The notes under the pieces: model-generated | Seen by the model: the letters and a program-made list of their open reading frames with translations, nothing else | Database searches by the model: none | What the model was told of the DNA's origin: nothing | Program-made: the position numbers and the translations under genes | Assembly: GCA_029531795.1 (NCBI GenBank) | Contig: JAPEIS010000008.1 | Span: 1,550,001 to 1,614,000, forward strand | Direction: 5' to 3' | DNA length: 64,000 nt | Source: Sclerotinia nivalis | Taxonomy: Eukaryota; Ascomycota; Leotiomycetes; Helotiales; Sclerotiniaceae | In this document: one piece after another, positions 44,660 to 55,638 of the stretch | Numbering within the stretch: the stretch's first letter is position 1 | Layout: each line of letters begins with the position of its first letter

Positions 44660-47600
44660 ATGAATGGAACCCCGAGAATGCGTTCTGGCTTTCCGCCTAC
44701 TCCTGGCAGTGGCCGTGGCCAAAGGAATCCAACAGGACGAGTGACATCCCCGTTACGGGATCTTCCCACGGCTTCACCTGCTGCCACAGAATCCGATGCG
44801 CCATTAATACCGGTCGAACTTATCGATGCTCCTAGTCAGCGCATGTATGTTGCAGGATTGTATGGCTTGCTAGTTGTATGGCGTTTGTATGATTGGTGGC
44901 AGTTGATAGAGGATGAATCTGAGTCCTTTCCGTTGTTCATGAAATGGGTAATGCTGGACGCACTATTTCTATACTGGGTACCGAAACTCCGAATACCATG
45001 GTTGGAGTGGTCACAATCGACATCCCATGTAGCTTTTGGGCTACACGCTATCTTTGATTTCGTGTTGATGTTCAGAATTGGAGTAAGTAGTCTTTGAAGC
45101 AGCTTTGGGGACGGTACAGCTAATTATATGAAGCTTCCTCTCCAAGGATGGATTCTACTTCTCACGAAGACCTTTTTTGACAGCGAGCTCTCCATTTCAG
45201 AGAACAGTGTTCGACCTGCCACCATTTTACACAACTCATCTTTGATTATGGGTAGACAAATTATCAATATATTGCCAGAAGGGTATGTTTCAACCAAAAT
45301 CATATATCCCCACAACATGCCGTGCTAATACTAATCTTTAATAGATCTGCAACACTGAACCCCGACGGTCTTCCATTCTGTTTAGACAGTAGTCGCCCTA
45401 CTGTCAAGCTCCCGATGTATTTCAACCAGACCAAACCTGTACACATTGAACTACTGCGCTTTGACTTTGATACAAATGCAAATGAAACGATTGAGTTGAA
45501 GAAAAGGGACATGAAGAACTTTCGAAAGATGGAGGATGAGCCAAATGTTTACACTCTCGACTATACTGTGAAGAAACCGGGATTATACAGACTTCACAAG
45601 ATTGTAGATCAATCAAAGCTCGAAGTACAACGAAGAATGTCCGACACGCTTGTTGTGAAATGTCCTAAAGCGATCATCAGGTCCACGAGTTCGGACAAGT
45701 GTCTAGGGGATCTTTCTGACCTCTCTATCGAACTTGAGGGGACGGCCCCATTAAAGATTGTGTATGGACGTACAATCAACGACAAAGATCGCAGTTTCCA
45801 CTTCCAAAGTAACCAACCGGAGAACTTTGTTTCGCCGCTTTTGGGTGCAACTCGGCCTAGCACATTACTTTCCTCAGGGAATCAGGATGTTTCATGGGGG
45901 CAGGCAAGAAAAGTCATTATTCCATTAAATGAATCTATGACCCCTAGCGGGTTGTGGTTATACTCGATCAACGAGATTCACGACGCTACCGGAAATGTTG
46001 CAAATTTCACGCTTGTTGGTGAAGATGGGGAGCTCATCTATCCCAAAAATACACACATGGAACAGAGTCTCATAGTCCACGAGAGGCCTCTTGCAAGGCT
46101 CACGGGCTGTGATTCTAGGAGCCCGCTAATGGTTGCGAATGGCCAAACAACAGAGCTTCCAGTTGAATATGCATCACCTGGCCGAACACCAGATGATACC
46201 TCTCACACCTTGACGTACAAGTTCTCGCCTCTTGACACCTTGACTCCTGCGGGCGACCACGGTACCAAAGTGATTTTCGAGGAATATTCTGCACGCAATG
46301 CCCATCAATCGCCAATTATTCGCGAACCAGGTCTTTATACCCTCGTTGGTGTCAAAAGCAAATTCTGTGAAGGTGAAGTTAGGGAGCCTGCTTCTTGCTT
46401 GCTCCTAAACCCACCCGAGCCGCAGCTGTCTATAAATGCTGAGAATATCAACGATAAATGTGCTGGCAACTCCATAGGACTACTTGTTGACCTTGATCTA
46501 ATTGGTACCCCTCCATTCGTCGTAAGGTACAACATAATTACAAAGAGCGGTCTTAAGCATGAATCGGTGAAAGTATCTGGCTTACGGCACCAACTGGAGC
46601 TTAAACCCCGCGACGCGGGCCATTTCAAATACCAGTTTACCTCTGTGGATGACGCTGTTTACAAAAACCATAAATTGAATAGCAATGATCTAGTTCTGGA
46701 ACAAGATGTCAAGCCACCGGCTTCAGCATATCTTAGACGACCTGCAGGTGATATCGACGCTTGTATTGAGGAGCCTGTCGAGATGAATGTTGAGCTTTCT
46801 GGCGAGCCACCTTTTACATTGGAATATGAGATTGTCCATGACGGTAGACGTCGAAAGCAAAAGGTCACTGGGATCGAAAGTGACATATACAAGATCAAGA
46901 CAGATCCTTTGATCACTGGTGGCGAGTATTCTCTCGCTCTTGCAAGCGTCCAAGACAAGACGGGCTGCAAGATATTCCTTAATGGTGAGGTCAAATTCAT
47001 GGTCAGGCACCAAAGACCACGAGTCGCTTTTGGTCACCTGGACGGAAAGCACAAGATTATGACTATCGAGGGCACCAATATCCCGCTACCTTTGCGTTTG
47101 ACTGGCCAGCCTCCTTGGAACATCAAGTACCGAAATGTGGATGATGATTCTGGCAAAATTTTGGAGAAAACAGCCATGTCAACCAATGATGCGGTTAAGG
47201 TTGATGCTCGTGGTACATACGAATTACTTGATGTGTCTGACAACCAGTGTCCTGGAACAGTCGATCCCAAGGCATCCTTGTTTGAGGTTGATTGGCTCCC
47301 CAGACCGAAAATTAAGCTTGCTGATAATTCAGCTCTTGTACTGGATGGGGAGAAATATGTCAAGCATGAAGTATGCGAAGGTGATATCGACGCAGTGGAG
47401 ATTAACCTTATTGGTGAGTTGGATGATTCTTTCAGGATCGCATCTGGCTCGGCTAACAAATCACAGGTGCTCCTCCTTATCACGTCAAATATCAAATTCG
47501 TCATAAACCAGAACATGGCTCGGCATCTATCAGTAACAAAGAGTTCGATGCAGGTCTTGGACTTTCGACTGTTGCCATGGACACAATTAAGCCTGGCCTT

Positions 47601-48575
47601 TACGAGTATAAATTCTCCGAGCTTTCCGACAATCTATATGACCATGACTCAAAGAAGTTTTCGCCGCTCATTATTGAGCAAAAGGTCAACAGGAAGCCGG
47701 CCGCACATTTCATAAAACCAGGACAGTCGTACAAGTATTGCAAGGAAGAGCTCGCCGGAGATGAAGTCATTCCTATCAAATTAGAAGGCATCCCTCCCTT
47801 TTACCTGGAGATTGATATCAAACACCAAAGCAGTACAAGACCCGAAACTGTCAAAATTGCCAATATCGATTCTAACCATTATGATTTCCGGATACCTCAT
47901 CGAGTTTTATCTCTAGGCATTCATCAAGTCAGTGTACGAAAAATTCGCGATTCCAGAGGATGTCAGCAAAAAACCGAACATGGTGCTCCTCATGTACAAG
48001 TACAAGTTTACGACGTTCCTACAATCTATCCTTTGGACTCTCGTACAGATTACTGTGTAGGAGAACGGATTGGGTATACATTATCGGGTACACCCCCATT
48101 CGAGATCTACTATACATTTGAGAACGTGCAAAGGAAAGCAAAATCACCAAATACTAGTTTCAGGCGTATTGCCGAGAAGCCAGGCAATTTCATCATCACC
48201 GCTATCTCGGACAAGGCCAGCGAGTGTAAAGCAAAGACTGAGATCACGAAGATTATCCATCAAATGCCCAGTGTCAAGATCAGTAAAGGAAGGCAGGTGG
48301 AAGTTGATATTCACGAGGGGGGACAAGCCGAACTTCTATTTGAGTTTTGGGGTGTGCCACCTTTTGAGTTTACATATACAAGAAGTACGAATGCAAAGAA
48401 GGGTCAGAAGTCACATGTGCTAGAGACCAGACATGAGATCTCGTATGAACACAGCAAGACGATACAGTCTTCGCAGGAGGGAACATATGAGGTAGTGGCC
48501 ATCAAGGATCAATTCTGCTCTTTTTCTACACTGAAAGTGGATGGAAAGAGTGGGCAAAAGTTGCTCCAATACTAA
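44660..48575 (+). CDS. POM152: nucleoporin Pom152 (1249 aa)
   Basis: Pom152 forms the membrane ring of the nuclear pore in the perinuclear space. Exons: 44660-45082, 45134-45282, 45345-47413, 47467-48575. A Pro/Gly/Arg-rich nucleoplasmic N-terminus (1 to about 55) is followed by hydrophobic segments: RMYVAGLYGLLVVWRLY, WVMLDALFLYWVPKL and HVAFGLHAIFDFVLMFRI. Then comes the conserved ILHNSSLIMGRQIINILPEG. The remaining 1,000 residues are tandem Ig-like repeats marked by recurrent (L/I)xGxPP(F/Y/W) words, for example IGTPPFVV, SGEPPFTL, TGQPPWNI, IGAPPYHV, EGIPPFYL, SGTPPFEI and WGVPPFEF. The length fits the family. Exon 2's acceptor (ATGAAG) was chosen for frame and conservation. Confidence 0.95.
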
Positions 48576-48789
48576 AATGGGGGCTTGATGATGCATAGCG
48601 CGGCGTTAGGGTGAATTGTATTTAATGGGGAAATGTCATAGTACCATGAATGGCAATAGATGGATCAGCTTAAAAAGTTGAAGTTTCAGTATCCCGACAT
48701 TTGTCTTACATGCAATGTTTCGGTGAGCCCAGTCAAATAAATAGTCGTAGCAACGCCTACGACAATATGCGAATCCTAACATACAAATG

Positions 48790-49740
48790 TCAGGACCGTT
48801 CTCTTTCCAATTCTTTTAAATAGTCAACGTCAAACCTAAATTTCTTTCCCTTGTTCCAATCCAAGCCCCAATTTATATCTCCGGCCTCCACTCTTACTGC
48901 CCTCAGAGGTCTCAGCCCATCCAAGATCTCTTTCTTTTGCTCCAATGTATAAGTTTGCGGTGGTTCTTGCCACCCGATTGTCATAAATTGAATATCGGCC
49001 CCTGCTAACCATATCCTCAGCTTCTTGATCCCTTTAGCTACTTCCTTTAGTCTCGCCTCAGCTTCAAAATCCTCGGGCTTCTGTTTCCGTTTCTCACTAC
49101 CGAGCTGGATGGAAAGGGACAGATTTCGAATAGACGAGGTAAGGGATGAGGAGAGAACTAAATCGGAGCGTTGCGTTTTGTGCGCCCAGAGATTGTAGTT
49201 GACGGTGAGAGAGATGGTTTGGAGGGGATCGCCGTAGAATATTGGGAGCGCTTCGTGGTATATTTGGCGATTGAGGTGGAGGACCGGGACTTCAAACACG
49301 CAGGAAAGGGAGATGTGGGATTGGAGTTGGCGGGGGTGGGGGCCAAGACGAGGGTCATCGGAGGGCGGCACTAGCAGATGGCGATATATTAATTGACGTA
49401 TTTCTAGTGGCACGCGTAGGAGTGGGGGAAGGGCTTCGGACAGGTGGGTCTCATTCAAGTCACCGTGGGCATCTCCACTAGAATCGGTTCTTGGCACCGC
49501 ATCCGAGAATGATTGAGCGTACTGTTGAAGAGTGAGGAAGTGAGTTCGGAGACCGGATTTGCGGAGTGACCAGACGGCATCTTCTGAGATGGTAAGAACT
49601 CGTTCGATTGTAGGTGCCCGCTGTGATACCTTTGCCGCAGCTATGCTTGCCGCGGTGCAGATACGTTTATTCTTCAATTCTTCCGAGGAGTGTGATTTGT
49701 GTCTATAGGTTCGCTTCTGCGGGATAGCTGGGGATGCCAT
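48790..49740 (-). CDS. F-box-like fungal protein of unknown function (316 aa)
   Basis: This is a single exon; the start is the ATG at 49,740 (MASPAIPQKRTYRH), since the frame upstream has no ATG. A basic N-terminus precedes the motif LPPLLRVPLEIRQLIYRHLL (about 118-137) and VLHLNRQIYHEALPIFYG. This is the short F-box-like module seen in large families of filamentous-fungal proteins (RxLPxEIRxxIYxxLL...CRQIxxEAxxxFY). The C-terminal half (SIRNLSLSIQLG, LRIWLAG) looks like the usual variable continuation. A role in substrate recruitment to an SCF ligase is possible but unproven. The 3' end faces POM152. Confidence 0.82.
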   Translation of the reverse strand: MASPAIPQKRTYRHKSHSSEELKNKRICTAASIAAAKVSQRAPTIERVLTISEDAVWSLRKSGLRTHFLTLQQYAQSFSDAVPRTDSSGDAHGDLNETHLSEALPPLLRVPLEIRQLIYRHLLVPPSDDPRLGPHPRQLQSHISLSCVFEVPVLHLNRQIYHEALPIFYGDPLQTISLTVNYNLWAHKTQRSDLVLSSSLTSSIRNLSLSIQLGSEKRKQKPEDFEAEARLKEVAKGIKKLRIWLAGADIQFMTIGWQEPPQTYTLEQKKEILDGLRPLRAVRVEAGDINWGLDWNKGKKFRFDVDYLKELERERS

Positions 49741-50019
49741 GTTTATACCGTGATCTGCGTCGGGATGAAATGTTGTTATTGTCCTACCGAAGCACAAAGA
49801 TTGGTCGGAAAGGCTCGAAAGGTTACAAGGGATCGGGGCATGGCTCGCTTAGTGATTGAGATAAGATAAGAAGGATCTAAGGACACCGGCCCCCATTTTA
49901 AGTTTTGCATCCGCCTTACCATAAGGCTGAATATATAATATCAATTGATCCACACCACACCACCTGAATATCGAAACGGGTTCAAGATGGCGAATTAACC
50001 ATACTACATCACCCTAAAA

Positions 50020-51205
50020 ATGGAACATACAACCCTAGTTCCTTCTATGATCAACCCATCGCCATCGTTTCTCACCATTCCCTCAAAGCCACACGCTCCC
50101 ATATCTCACACCTTCTTCCCGCCTGCATCTGCTTCGTTCCTCCAGGAATCAAGCGTCCAACCACATCACACTCTCATTATTTTTGTAAATGGGCTTGGAC
50201 TTCCTGCCTCTTCTTGGGAATCATGTATTTCAATCCTTCGATCCCGTGTCAAGAACTATCCATCACTTTTGACATTCGACCGTTATGGACAGGGTTTAAC
50301 TACAGCTAGAGATCCTTTAGATGATGGAAAGGGTTATGGACATGATTTCATGGATGCCGCAAATGATCTTCATGAGATTATTCTAGTGATCACTAGGACG
50401 AAGTTTGGCCTTCAACCAGATGAGGTCGAAGATGGAAGACTTAGTGTAATATTCGTGGCTGCTTCGATTGGAGTAAGTGCTCCGATATATTCTATACCTT
50501 ATGGCCAATGCCCGATGTTTTTTTATCCACATTCCCTGTTAAATGACCTCGGAATAACGCTCAACTAGGTCCCCATATCCCGCCTCTACATACAAACCCA
50601 CCCATTCATCTGCGGCGCGCTCCTCGCCCTCGACTCCAACATCCCAAACGTGAATTACAGCGATTTCCTTCCAGACCCCTCATCCCCCACCTTTGATCCA
50701 TCTCTTGTGGTCGCCCCAGACTGTACGCTCGCGCAATACATTGGGGCACGGACAAGATTAATAAACATATTTGATTTATCCGTCCCGAACTCTGAATCTA
50801 TGGATCGACGAACTGGACCGACGTTACTACCGCATGCTAATCGGCCAAAACTTATTGGTACGGGTAGAAAGGGCCCGTGGTTAACGGTTGTAGGGCATGA
50901 TCCGGCCACGTTTGCGGATGTGAGTTTAGAGAGGATGGGGACACCGAGAAGTATGAGTATGAGGTTTACAAATCCGTGTGTTAAACTATTTTTTTGGAGC
51001 AACTTTTTTGTTCGGGATAGTTGGCTAATCAATAGCATATAGGTATTGGGCAAAGTATAATGCAGGATTGGTAAGTGTAACAGACGAAGGACGATGTGAG
51101 GGTGTGAAGATTGCGAGTGGCTGTGGGCATTTTATCCAAATGGATGATCCACGTTTTGTAGCTGGGGAGATTGAGATTATTCTTGATAAATTGGATTTGG
51201 GATGA
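50020..51205 (+). CDS. alpha/beta hydrolase fold protein (340 aa)
   Basis: Exons: 50020-50472, 50569-50975, 51043-51205. The first strand and oxyanion region read TLIIFVNGLGLPASSW. Then come LLTFDRYGQGLT and the nucleophile elbow IFVAASIG with Ser149, right at the end of exon 1 (AxSxG rather than GxSxG). A probable catalytic His316 lies in SGCGHFIQMDDP, and an acid should lie between. There is no signal peptide or membrane segment. The substrate cannot be told from sequence; relatives include esterases and epoxide-hydrolase-like enzymes. Intron 1 is 96 bases. It is convergent with the P450 gene (236-base gap). Confidence 0.82.
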
Positions 51206-51441
51206 GTATTGAGATTTGTGTTGAATTAATGGGCAAAACTGATAAACTTGACCATTCGCAGTCCAACCATTTTGTTCTCAACACATTAGATGTCAATCTT
51301 TTGAGTACCACACACCAAAATAATGTAAAAATGGTCAACTTTCAAAGTTCGGATTCGTCCTGCGCATCCAAAATCCAAGACCCAGTAGTAAAATAAGAAC
51401 AAAATTGTACGGTACGAAAAGCTGGAAACCATGTGCCATCT

Positions 51442-53349
51442 TTATGCAGTGGGAATATGAAGCTTGACTTTCACACCGTTGGCGGGGGCGTCTGTGAGTT
51501 TATAGTCATGCTTTATTACTGGGTCCGTCTCCATGCTCTCAATCATATCGAACCGCTGAAGAAGTCTTACGGTAATATATCCGGCTTCATTTAGCGCAAA
51601 TTGCTGTCCAATACAAACCCTTGCGCCGCCATTAAACTTTCAACATCAGTAACGAGCTTTGGGCGGCAAAAAGAGTTGGATCCAGACTTACAGGTAAAAA
51701 TTCCCACCCAATTTTCTTCCCCTCCCACCTCTCTGGTCGGAATTCATCGGCATCATCACCCCATATATCCTTTCTTCGATGCATGACAAAAACGCTATAT
51801 TCAACCACTGACCCTTTTGGAATGAAAACTTTCGATTTCCCATCCTTTCCGCCGCCATAAGGCAGGGTTGTATCCTTATTCGCTTGTCTAACGTTATGGG
51901 GCACCGGTGGATAAAGTCGCAAAGCTTCATTCATGTAATACTGGAGATATCTGCAACGTTTGAGGTCGGAAAAGGTAATTTCAGAAGGATTTTCGTACGT
52001 TCCGAAGTCTTCGATAATGATATTGCGAAGCTTTCGGTAATAACTGGGGTTTTGAGCAAGGGTAAGAAACAACCACCCTAATAACGAGGCGGTGGTATCT
52101 CTGCCTGCCAAGAGCAAATGTAGACATTGAGAGCGAAGCTCAACAGGATCATGAGTTTCTTTTGCAAGGGCATCCAGGTAAATGTACTTTTTCTTGGCAC
52201 CAGATACGTCGTCTTCATCCTGAGATTTGCCTAGCGAGTTTCTGGTGAGAGCGAGTTGGACAAAATGATCAACGTACTCGTTGCATCTGTTGCAAGAATT
52301 GGTGAAGTCTTTGCTGGAGGCCAGCCAGTATTTATCAGCGAAACGACATCGGAGAGATGTCCAGGATAGAGCGTTGTCGAATTCAGCCGCAAAGTCTATC
52401 CCGGTGTTCTCGGCTTTTTCGTGATTCTCTGGTAGTTTGAGAAGCTGGCTATTAGCAGACCTAAAATCATGGTCAGCTTATTTATCATTATATTATCAAA
52501 GATTATTAGGGGTAGCCCCAAACCATTCTAAGAAAGAAAGCTAATCGTGCATGGTAAAAATACTACTTACTGTCCAAGTAGAACTTCCGTCGCAGAATCT
52601 ATGGTTAGTCTAAAGAAGAGAACCTGTAGATCTATCTCTGCAGTCCATTGATCTTGAAGCTTGGCATCTATAGCTCTCATAAAATCTTGAACATGCCTCT
52701 CCTCCACCTCAAGATCACTAATTTGATCCCGAGTAAACTGAGGCCTCACCATATCCCTCGTTACCTTCCACGCGTGACCATCCTGTGTAAAGATGCCATT
52801 CCCAAGCATAGGCCAAAAGGCCCCTGTCCTTATTCGCCCGAGTTGAAAATCGTCGAATTGTGTCGCAAGAATGGCCTTAACGTTCCTAGGATCTACAGTA
52901 AAAAGACTCGACGAGCTCATGATGGTATACTTGAATGTGGTGCCATAACGTTCGGCATTTCTTTGAAGGAAGTTTGGGAAGAATTTCCCTCGCTCGGCAT
53001 CCAAGGATCTCTTAAAAAAATCGAGACCGAAAGGCCAGCGACTGACCGTTTCTTGCGTTACTGGTTCTTCACAGTGGAATTTGCGCAATTTCGCGGAATA
53101 TATGTGTGATTTGTATAGCCTGCTTGCAATATAATAAAACAAAACGAAGGAAGCTATCCAAACACTGGTAGAAGTCATGTTTCTAAGATATATCAGAAGT
53201 ATATCTTGGAATGAATAATGAATTGCAATGTTTATAGAATATGCCCCTCCAGCAATTATTAAGGTATAATAGATGTTAAAACGTGAATGATGAATAATAA
53301 AATAAATGATCGCACTGGGGATCAATCGAGGAGGGAGAGCAACCCACAT
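51442..53349 (-). CDS. cytochrome P450, CYP52-like (523-580 aa)
   Basis: CYP52-type enzymes omega-hydroxylate alkanes and fatty acids at the ER membrane with P450 reductase. Exons: 53349-52571, 52460-51692, 51636-51442. Landmarks (long numbering): I-helix [14 protein letters not shown] at 375-388; ExxR at 438-441 ([14 protein letters not shown]); [10 protein letters not shown]; heme loop [15 protein letters not shown] with ligand Cys524. Two ATGs are possible. The one at 53,349 adds a Leu/Pro-rich start ([17 protein letters not shown]) and a second hydrophobic stretch, as in several CYP52 relatives. The one at 53,178 ([19 protein letters not shown]) gives 523 aa with one anchor. A MITE lies 65 bases upstream of the long start. 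The substrate is not shown by the sequence. Confidence 0.93.
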
Positions 53350-53413
53350 TTTATACGTTTATAATAACCAACGACCCCTTTCTTGGCGATACCCCATAGT
53401 TCGCGGGGTATAA

Positions 53414-53759
53414 TAGTCGGCCTCACATCCGGCCGACTAATTCCTAACCGGGGAAACAGAATATCCCCGGAGAACGAAATGCCCCGCTAGCTCTAATATA
53501 TGAATAGTTTAATCAATTTTCGAATTAATATAATAATTTTTACATTATTAATTTCAATTTGATAATAAAAATCAAATAATGGAAATTTTGTTACATTAAT
53601 TTGAAAAATCATAATTATATACCAATAATAAGGTTTTTTAGTAATAATTTTGGATTTTGATATATTTTACATCAAAACCGGCGAAGGGACAATTCGCTTT
53701 CCGGGGAAATTTCGGTTTCCTCAATTAGGGACTAGTCGGCCGTTTGTAAGAGCCGACTA
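53414..53759. mobile_element. 346-base MITE with self-complementary ends, upstream of the P450 gene
   Basis: The left end (TAGTCGGCCTCACATCCGGC) and the complement of the right end (TAGTCGGCTCTTACAAACGG) pair imperfectly over about 75 bases and share the word CCCCGG. Each end is also a hairpin by itself (GTCGGCC...GGCCGAC on the left, AGTCGGC...GCCGACT on the right). The core (53,505-53,680) is very AT-rich and non-coding. If the terminal TA is the target duplication, the element proper is 53,416-53,757. It lies in otherwise normal gene-rich DNA, so it is probably an independent recent insertion. Confidence 0.7.
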
Positions 53760-54436
53760 CCGGTGTTAGTAACCCAACAAATATAAATTCGATTTATCAT
53801 TCGTCGTCTACTCACAAATTAGGTAGGAATTGCGGTTTGCTTGATTGTACCTACCTAGCTACCTACCTGGTGCTCTGTAGGTATGTACAAGATTCTGATC
53901 TTACTGCCGTACGCCCATCCACCATATTCTGTACTCTGTAAGCCATTTTATGAATTCAGCAATCATAAATATCTAAAAAAATCCAATTTTGTTAACTTGA
54001 ATGTCATTGGTTATTAAAACAGCCTTCCACATCTCGTCTACGTCACCATTTGTCCATTTGTCGCGAATTTTGGTGTCAAATTAAATTCGCCAAAGTGAAA
54101 GATAAGCTCAAGCTCTCAAGGATTTCCTCGCCTTGCCTTCCTTCCTTTCCCATTCCATCTTGTCGTCTTTCCATATCAGATATTTTCTTACCAGCCATAA
54201 ATTGAGATACAATAAACCCAAACCAGTCACTTCATCACATCCCTTGTATCTCTACCAGAGATTTACATCCAGCATAGTAGCTTCCCACCAAACACCAAAC
54301 TTCTGCTAGCCAATGCATGCAGATAGAACATTATAAGAAGAGCCGTCAAATTCATATACAAAGTAACATAATCGTGTGAATAGAAGTTGATGCTCGTAAA
54401 CATCAAAAGTGTATCGTAAACGTAAACAAAAATATA
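53760..54436. other. intergenic, 0.68 kb
   Basis: A cluster of TACCTACCTAGCTACCTACC words lies at 53,821-53,882. The right part should hold the 3' UTR of the Whi5-like gene. No gene is visible. Confidence 0.6.
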
Positions 54437-55638
54437 TCAGGGTAGAAGATCCCCGCCCAGTTGCATACCAAGTCCAGTGTGCTTAGAAGAAGCAGGACTC
54501 TCGCGCCTTGATGGACTTGCATTTGGTGGGTGAAAGTTTTCGAATGTTAAGCGCCTGCGTGCAACAGTCAATGGAGTTTTCGCAGCTCTTGGAGTCCAAG
54601 TCGTTTGAGCGGGACTTGGCGTGATATTGACAAAGTCGGCGAAGTCGAATCCTTGTGAAGGTGTGGCAGGTGCACCGAATATTGAAAGACCACCGCTATA
54701 ACTTGGAGTGGTCATCATAGATGATGGCAAATCAAGTTTCCTGGACGGTGGGGTAGATGGTGGTTGCATTTTTGTTCGTGAAGCGGGATTTGCAGGACTA
54801 CTGAGGTACAGTAAGAGATCTGCTTCCTCTTCTGCCGACCTGCCATTGCCATCTTTAATTCGACGGTGTGGATCGCCTCTGTTTCGAATAGGAGATGGAG
54901 TTCGCGGAGACGAAGGCAGGATATTAAAAGAATGTAGAGGAAGGTGGTTGTCTTCATCATCGGAAGGGGCTGCGAAGTTGGGAGAGGTAAGATCATCTGG
55001 CATGTGCGAAGATCCCCTGTAGAAAGAGATATCCGGTCCCGCCGAGGTGGTGAAATGAGGTTTGCGTGGCTTGATAGGTGATGATTGGGTTAATTGACGG
55101 TGACTCTTCCAAGAGCTGTTCGGCTGACGTAGTAATCTACTCGGTGTTGGAGAAGAGCGAACCCTCTTTCGAGATCCCAAAGTTGAGCTTGGTGGTTGGA
55201 AAGTGGTCTGGTACGACCTCTTCCTTGGCCCAGTGCTGCTACCACTCGATACAATTCGATCGGAAAATATGGCTGCGGCTTTCAAAGGGGAACTCAGTAA
55301 GGTTCTTCGGTTCGAGTATGGCAAGTCAGATGCAGCACTGGAGGATGAGTCGGATAACATATCTCCGCTTGAGGTTGGCCGTCTTCTTCTTAGTTCTTCT
55401 TCCATCCTCGGTTCTATTGTATCTAGTGTGAGATCCTCCCAACCCCTTTCGGTTTTAAATTGTGCGAGCGCCAGTCGATTTTGCAGTTTCCGAGCCATCT
55501 AGATAATTTGACATTAGTATAGTGCTGAGGCAGAGGACTTGACCCGAATGGCACAAGAGAGTCTACCTTGCTTAACTCGGCTCTTTTTAAAACTGCCCCC
55601 GCTACCTCCTCTGGCCGCTTCTTCCATGGGGAAGACAT
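54437..55638 (-). CDS. Whi5/Nrm1-type G1/S transcription repressor candidate (377 aa)
   Basis: Exons: 55638-55567 and 55498-54437. The short first exon (MSSPWKKRPEEVAGAVLKRA) joins in frame with MARKLQNRLALAQFKTERGW. That segment resembles the Whi5 domain (a short RLxLAxxK helix) shared by yeast Whi5 and Nrm1, which bind SBF/MBF. The rest is low-complexity and rich in Ser/Thr-Pro sites (SSPLK, SSPTPSR, SSPIKPR, SSPRTPSP, TPSPAQ), as expected of a cyclin-CDK target. If the first exon is wrong, translation could start at 55,498 (353 aa). Nuclear repressor function is inferred from the short domain and the CDK-site pattern. Confidence 0.7.

Noticed and set aside
49741..49797. Upstream extension of the F-box-like protein
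   Set aside because: It would need a TTG start; the first ATG in frame is at 49,740.
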